This document shows, piece by piece, positions 7,179 through 11,668 of a stretch of 11,668 bases of DNA. Below the pieces are notes generated by a model, which made no database searches, was not told the DNA's origin, and saw nothing but the letters and a program-made list of their open reading frames with translations. Numbering within the stretch: position 1 is the first letter of the stretch; each line of letters starts with the position of its first letter. This stretch comes from Methanosarcinales archaeon (GTDB lineage: Archaea; Halobacteriota; Syntropharchaeia; Alkanophagales; Methanospirareceae): contig JAODGF010000046.1 in the NCBI GenBank assembly GCA_025464645.1, forward strand, positions 1-11,668, given 5' to 3'. A program made the position numbers and the translations under genes.

Positions 7179-9962
7179 TCAGCCAATGAGTTCCGGTCTA
7201 AAGTCAACATCTGAAAGCCATATGCGTTTTGTATTCGAATAAACAGCGGTGCGTTCCTTAGTGCTAAGGTCCAGCCGGTATATTTTTGTTCCCCAATTAG
7301 CGTAATACAAAGCACCATCTGCATAAACAAGTCCACTTATACACTCTTTTACGTCTTTGAATATCTCTTTCACTCTTCCGCCTTCCACTTTGTATATGCT
7401 CGCTGGCACCCGATTCCCGGAACTCAGATAAAGATTGCCCTTGTCATCAAAAGCAAAGTCACCAGCCCAAAATCCGCCGACATCTGCGAGTTTCACCTCA
7501 TAATAAAGTGATGCTTTGCCGTCTTCAATTTTGTATATTTTACCATTTCCGCCAGCACCAGTTGCTTCGCTGAAATAAAAGCGTAATTCACCATCTTTGC
7601 CGAAAGCAAATGCTATGTCTCTTACGTAGGTGGTGTGGGTGTAAATAACCTCTTCAGGTGTCCAACCTGATGGGAGCTGATGAGTTCGGTATATTTTATT
7701 CTCGTTGGCGTTGACAAAGTAGAGCTTTTGTGGGATTACTGGATGGAAAGAGAAGCTATAAAGTCTTCGAGAAGGTCTTGTGTACACTGTTTCTTCTATT
7801 TCAGTAGTGGTATTGTAGTGGTAGACCGAGCCAGGAGATTCTCTTGCGTCCGCGAAGTAAATATCGAGCTTTGTTGGTTTCTCTTCCTTAAAATACGCCT
7901 TTAGAGCCACCCCTCCGATTTCTAAGCCTTTTTCCTGACCCATAGCCGTAGCATAAGCGGTCACAAAGAAGAGGGCTTCTGTTCCTGGTTTCACGCGGGC
8001 AGAAGGCTCCACCGTCGCCTGGACGGTTCGAGCACACTCATAGGGCTCCATAGTGAAGCTGGTTTCGCTCAGCTTTATGGTCCACTCCTTGTGTTCCGTC
8101 CTAACTTTGAGTTCAATCCTCGCCTTAGTCGGCAGTGGATTTTCCACTCGGAAAGCGAATACCGCGGGTGAAGAAGCTGGTAGCACCCGGATGTTTTTCT
8201 GGGCGAAATTAGATCCGTTGGAGAAGTCAGAATCCAAACCATAGTTTATGGTCACGAGGATACAGCCGTGAGCTTCTCCGGCAGGCAGTGTAGGTGGTGT
8301 CCAGTCAATAGAGACGTTTTTATCCCTAAACCTTTCGATGTCAGTCACCACGGACCCGATGTCGTAGAATTTAGGGATACCCGCGGTCCATGGGTAGAAG
8401 CCAAAGCTTACTCTCACATTATGGGCATTCTGGGGACCGTTATTATACACCCGAGCGAAAATCCTGTCAGGGACTCCCGCTTCGATATTTCTACCGTCAC
8501 GCTCGCTTTGCGTTTCCACAGCATGTGAATAGTACCATGGTGAGCTAGGATGAGAGGTACCGTCAAATCCCATGAAAGTGAGATCGGTTCTTCCGGTCTC
8601 TACCTGGGCGGAAAGGTACCGGAAAGCCTCAAAGGTGTCAATCTCCCCAAAGCCCCAATATTGATCCCATGTAGGGGTGGAGCGTGGATACTCCACTGTC
8701 GTGTCGGCAGTTCCCTTGGGCTCCGCGCTGCGGATCAAGAGGTCCTTCACGCTTCCTGACGCCTTGTTGTCAAAGTTGCGTAGGTCCGCATTGTGCTGCA
8801 ATATGAGGGCAACCAATCCTGACGTCATTGCGGTGGCGATCGAGTTGGAGACCATAGTACCGCTCTCGCCGGTGGGCATGATGACCTCAGGTTTCAGCTC
8901 ATCAAGCTGGTCCATATCGTCGTCACTCATCCGAGGCCCTTGCACGTAGGGTGCAACATCATCTGCACGGTCCACAGTGTCCGTAATGTTTGCTGTGCTA
9001 ACACCGATCGCGCGAGTGGCAGCGCCTGGACCGGTGACAGGTGCATCATTCGCATTACTTCCTGTCCCGGCGACTACAACTATGCCCTGGCCCGACAAGA
9101 GATCGATGAGTTGCTGCCTAGCTTCTCGACCATCTAACCGGGCGTCACCTGAAAACATCATCACGACCACGTTGATTCCCCAGTCGCGCTGCTTCTCGTA
9201 CACTTTCTCGAGTGCCCGCATCACTGCTGCTGAATCAGCTCCCGATGCATCGCCTACCTTCATGTCAACAAGCCCTGCCTGAGGAGCTATCCCGCCAGGC
9301 CCGAAGACCCAAGACGCCATCCAACTCGCGTGGTCAACCGTAGGGTCAGGACCTGGGTTGGTCTCGACGTTGTTGATGGCATCGTAGCCATGAGTGACAT
9401 AGGGGTCATAGGTGGGGTTGGCCCCGGTGTCTAGGAAAGCAATATTGATGTCATGTCCGTTCAACGCTCCTGGCCAACCGAACGCATCTTGCAATGTATT
9501 CGGATGATATGTTGCACTGGTCTCAACCCTTGATGCCCTGAAGTTGTCACCCAGCCACTTATCGGTTGTGGCAAGCTCAACCATTGCCACTTCGGGCTGT
9601 CTGGCAATATCCGCGGTTCGGTTCACCTCTACGCCCTTCACAATGACGAAGCTTACGTATTTGCCGACATATTCCACATCTCCTAAGGTGTTCAGGTAAT
9701 TGACGATTTCACTCTTAGCTGGGTCGCCAATACATCCATTTAAATCGACGATGATGTCTACCTTACCGGTTTGCGCCTCAATGTGATCATCCACGAAGTT
9801 CCCATTTTGGTCCTGCACCCAGTTTTTAAGCTTGCCGCCATCCTGCCATTCAACAGGCGTCCACGGAGTGGCAGAGACAATGGGGGATAAACAAGTAAGT
9901 GTCACTGTCAGAACAAACAACAATAATATCGCTATTATCGCGACTGCAAATTGTTTTTTCAT
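7179..9962 (-). CDS. Exported subtilisin-like (S8) protein with C-terminal propeller-like repeats
   Basis: The ATG at 9960-9962 is preferred (927 residues): the in-frame GTG five codons upstream lies inside the AGGAGGTG ribosome binding site. Residues 4-25 are a signal segment, probably cut after the VSA at about residue 31. Residues 66-132 resemble an I9-type propeptide. The S8 domain spans about 170-450: Asp178 in AFLDTG, His211 in VDHASWMAS (family form GHGTHVAG), GGIAPQAGLVDMKV (223-236), and Ser374 in SNSIATAM (family form GTSMATP). The triad is present, but the flanking glycines, second histidine and proline are changed, and the oxyanion Asn loop is altered to AGTGSNAND (298-306). Residues about 495-595 are an Ig/CARDB-like domain (ARVYNNGPQNAHNVRVSF). 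From about 700 five repeats of the form KIYR...VY (712, 756, 808, 855, 893) suggest a beta-propeller. There is no C-terminal membrane anchor. It is either a secreted protease or a substrate-binding relative with weakened activity. Confidence 0.85.
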   Translation of the reverse strand: MKKQFAVAIIAILLLFVLTVTLTCLSPIVSATPWTPVEWQDGGKLKNWVQDQNGNFVDDHIEAQTGKVDIIVDLNGCIGDPAKSEIVNYLNTLGDVEYVGKYVSFVIVKGVEVNRTADIARQPEVAMVELATTDKWLGDNFRASRVETSATYHPNTLQDAFGWPGALNGHDINIAFLDTGANPTYDPYVTHGYDAINNVETNPGPDPTVDHASWMASWVFGPGGIAPQAGLVDMKVGDASGADSAAVMRALEKVYEKQRDWGINVVVMMFSGDARLDGREARQQLIDLLSGQGIVVVAGTGSNANDAPVTGPGAATRAIGVSTANITDTVDRADDVAPYVQGPRMSDDDMDQLDELKPEVIMPTGESGTMVSNSIATAMTSGLVALILQHNADLRNFDNKASGSVKDLLIRSAEPKGTADTTVEYPRSTPTWDQYWGFGEIDTFEAFRYLSAQVETGRTDLTFMGFDGTSHPSSPWYYSHAVETQSERDGRNIEAGVPDRIFARVYNNGPQNAHNVRVSFGFYPWTAGIPKFYDIGSVVTDIERFRDKNVSIDWTPPTLPAGEAHGCILVTINYGLDSDFSNGSNFAQKNIRVLPASSPAVFAFRVENPLPTKARIELKVRTEHKEWTIKLSETSFTMEPYECARTVQATVEPSARVKPGTEALFFVTAYATAMGQEKGLEIGGVALKAYFKEEKPTKLDIYFADARESPGSVYHYNTTTEIEETVYTRPSRRLYSFSFHPVIPQKLYFVNANENKIYRTHQLPSGWTPEEVIYTHTTYVRDIAFAFGKDGELRFYFSEATGAGGNGKIYKIEDGKASLYYEVKLADVGGFWAGDFAFDDKGNLYLSSGNRVPASIYKVEGGRVKEIFKDVKECISGLVYADGALYYANWGTKIYRLDLSTKERTAVYSNTKRIWLSDVDFRPELIG

Positions 9963-9974
9963 TTTTTCCTTTTT

Positions 9975-9982
9975 CACCTCCT
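9975..9982 (-). promoter_or_regulatory. Shine-Dalgarno site of the subtilase gene
   Basis: AGGAGGTG on the minus strand is a near-perfect ribosome binding site. It contains the GTG that would give a five-residue longer protein, so that GTG cannot be the start. The distance to the ATG (12 bases) is slightly long, and a weaker AAAGGA sits closer. Confidence 0.7.
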
Positions 9983-9993
9983 AAACTTTTATA

Positions 9994-10008
9994 GCGACTG
10001 GAAGTCGC
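9994..10008. repeat. Perfect inverted repeat in the leader of the subtilase gene
   Basis: GCGACT-gga-AGTCGC is a six-base perfect palindromic arm pair with a three-base centre. It lies between the TATA box (10030-10038) and the ribosome binding site (9975-9982), about where transcription would start. It could be an operator or a leader hairpin. If the upstream gene reads through, it also forms part of that gene's last codons. Confidence 0.45.
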
Positions 10009-10029
10009 ATATGCCTGAAAGGTATAAGG

Positions 10030-10038
10030 TATATAAAA
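10030..10038 (-). promoter_or_regulatory. TATA box upstream of the subtilase gene
   Basis: The minus strand reads CCTTTTATATACC, close to the box in front of ipk. Transcription would begin near 10009 and give a leader of about 45 bases containing the inverted repeat and the Shine-Dalgarno site. It overlaps the possible 3' end of the upstream surface-protein gene, so it could instead be AT-rich coding sequence. Confidence 0.5.
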
Positions 10039-11668
10039 GGTTTTCGGTGCTTTCGACATATGCTCGTATATATTGTAATATTCCGCTTCCAGTAAAATTC
10101 ATCGTGTGCCAAGTACCGGTGTAAATCCCATCTCCTTCAGGATCTGACATGAAAAATTGTCCTTACGTCTTCTCCTCCTTTGCTAATAAGAACCCTAACC
10201 CATTTCACTCCTGAAGAATCAAATACGTCTGCGGAGATGTTTATTTTGCTTCCCGGCGAAACAATACTTGGGCTCACCTTTATCACAGATAATGTAGTGT
10301 TAATCACATTTCCAATACTAAAATCGCGTTGCATACATTGACATATCGATCTTCACCTCGGCTATACCAAGCGTTGTTTCCAGATGATGCAAGACAGCTT
10401 TTTACATCCCAGGTATTAAGCTCGAAAGTGTTGCTATCGATCATCCTCGTGTCCAACGAATTATCATTAAACTTCAAGCAATTAGCACAACCCGGATCGT
10501 AAGCGGTCAGGTGTACTATCGTGAGTTTTGCATCATTTACTATGCCAGTATCCACAGCACCCTCGAAATACGTTGTTCCATCGTCATGTGGTGTAACGTA
10601 GTTGAGGGCATCATTTCCATCGTTTATCCAGTATTGAATGTCCTTTGGGCTATCACCTCCTTCATATATTACAACCAAGACAATGCCATACACCCTACCA
10701 TCAAAGCTACCAACAGTAGCATTAATCTTCGAGACGGTTGCGGTGTTAGTTGCCCCAGCATTGACCAAATCCGTTACATCATAATATATCCAGTATTTTC
10801 CATGCTCGCTACACCATATATTTGGGTTGATGTCATTCTTGCCCTGTAAATGTATTGGTCCAAGTCCATTCCTGTCGTAAATCCCATTGAATACGACATT
10901 TACCCAACCTGCGTAATCTTCTATTCCACCCCATATACCTGTATATAAACGAGCCCATTTAACGTCTCCGTTTGGCACGTCAAAATTTCCTGTTAGCGTT
11001 GCTGTTCCTGCCCAAGGTTCATAGTCAATGAACACACCGCCATTGACGGTGCCGTACGCTCTCGTTTCCACTGGGAATCCATCAAAGTTGTAGCCACCCA
11101 CTCTTTTTGGTTTTATTGTTAACGTTGCAGTATCCCAGTCTGACCACTGACCGTCATTATCTTTAACTTTGAAACCTATTGTGTGTGTTCCAACAGATAA
11201 TACAGATGCAGGCATTTCAAATTCTTCACTTCCTCCACTCGCGCTCATTATTCTTCCATCTATGCTTGATGCCCAGTAATATTCAACGATATATCCATCT
11301 GCATCTTCACCATGACCTTCAAAGTGCACGATATCTTTACCTTGAGTTGCTGGATTTGGTGTGATTGAATCTATTTTTGCAGTTGGCCGTTGTTCCTCAG
11401 CACCACCTGCTTTGACAAAAAACAAATTCTCCGTGGTTTTAACATATTCCCCTCCACTGAAGCTTGCTGTCACATCATAATACCCTTCTGGTGCATCGTC
11501 AGGAAGCATAAAAGAATAGCCAAAGTTGTATTTCCCGCCCCACAAAGTTATACGAACAGTGCTGCCAAAATCTTCTTGTAATACAACAGAGCCGTCAGGT
11601 GCGATAAAGGTTACAGTTATTGGATTCGTGATTATAATAGGCTCTTCGGGTGTAGCATGAGCTTCAAA

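Larger units (their letters stand above)
9989..11668 (-). pseudogene. Large surface protein (Ig-like, PKD, DUF3344-like, Ig-like) with two compensating frameshifts; 5' end beyond window
   Basis: The minus frame is open from the right edge, so the N-terminus and signal peptide are unseen. The first 454 residues hold an Ig-like strand-rich module (ITVTFIAPDGSVV, APEGYYDVTASFSGGEY), a PKD-type domain at about 95-187 (ITPNPATQGKD, DADGYIVEYYWASSIDG, VGTHTIGFKVKDNDGQWSD), and a DUF3344-like region from about 190 (VKWARLYTGIWGG, GWVNVVFNG, YWIYYDVTDLV). Translation then stops at TGA 10304-10306. A second frame (10334-10137) continues the protein with VINTTLSVIKVSPSIVSPG and FDSSGVKWVRVLIS. A third stretch (10150-9992), back in the original frame, continues with SDPEGDGIYTGTWHTMNF to TAA 9989-9991. 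If repaired, the visible part would be 559 residues. Such proteins are cell-envelope or S-layer-associated. The broken state may be mutation, phase variation, programmed shifting or assembly error. Confidence 0.75.

Noticed and set aside
1..11668. CRISPR array, tRNA, rRNA, insertion sequence or attachment site
   Set aside because: No regularly spaced repeats, cloverleaf-like segments, transposase motifs or flanking terminal repeats were seen.

Overview
The window reads as euryarchaeal DNA, most likely from a methanogen-related or methane-oxidising lineage. The evidence is a ThiD-ThiN fusion, a type-2 IPP isomerase beside an isopentenyl phosphate kinase (an archaeal isoprenoid signature), archaeal TATA boxes at usable distances from starts, and PKD/DUF3344-like surface protein modules. 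GyrA in a euryarchaeon fits as well. The genus is inference only. No tRNA, rRNA, CRISPR array or transposase was recognised.

Layout. Bases 1-1146 (minus) hold a ThiD-ThiN thiamine biosynthesis gene that runs off the left edge. It is divergent from a complete gyrA at 1226-3766 (plus). gyrA converges on fni (type-2 isopentenyl diphosphate isomerase, 3863-4990, minus), which lies downstream of a co-directional isopentenyl phosphate kinase (5101-5925, minus) with a clear TATA box. The two enzymes together supply IPP and DMAPP for archaeal lipids.

Bases 6010-6813 are a gene graveyard. A decayed minus-strand gene of unknown family abuts, head to head, a plus-strand larE fragment that has lost its ATP-binding half. 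Both lack their 5' ends at about the same point, as if one deletion removed the shared divergent start region. A 39-residue signal-peptide protein with its own TATA box and ribosome binding site follows (6974-7093). It shares a hairpin terminator with the gene converging on it.

Bases 7179-11668 (minus) form a cell-surface module. A large exported protein (PKD, DUF3344-like and Ig-like domains) runs off the right edge and carries two mutually compensating frameshifts. Just downstream lies an exported subtilase-family protein with a propeptide, an S8 domain with altered motifs, an Ig-like middle and a C-terminal repeat domain resembling a beta-propeller. The 27-base gap and strong Shine-Dalgarno site suggest co-expression, although a TATA box also lies just upstream of the subtilase gene.

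The best candidates for something unusual are the double frameshift, the subtilase-propeller protein with its degenerate active-site motifs, the tiny exported peptide, and the head-to-head deletion scar.
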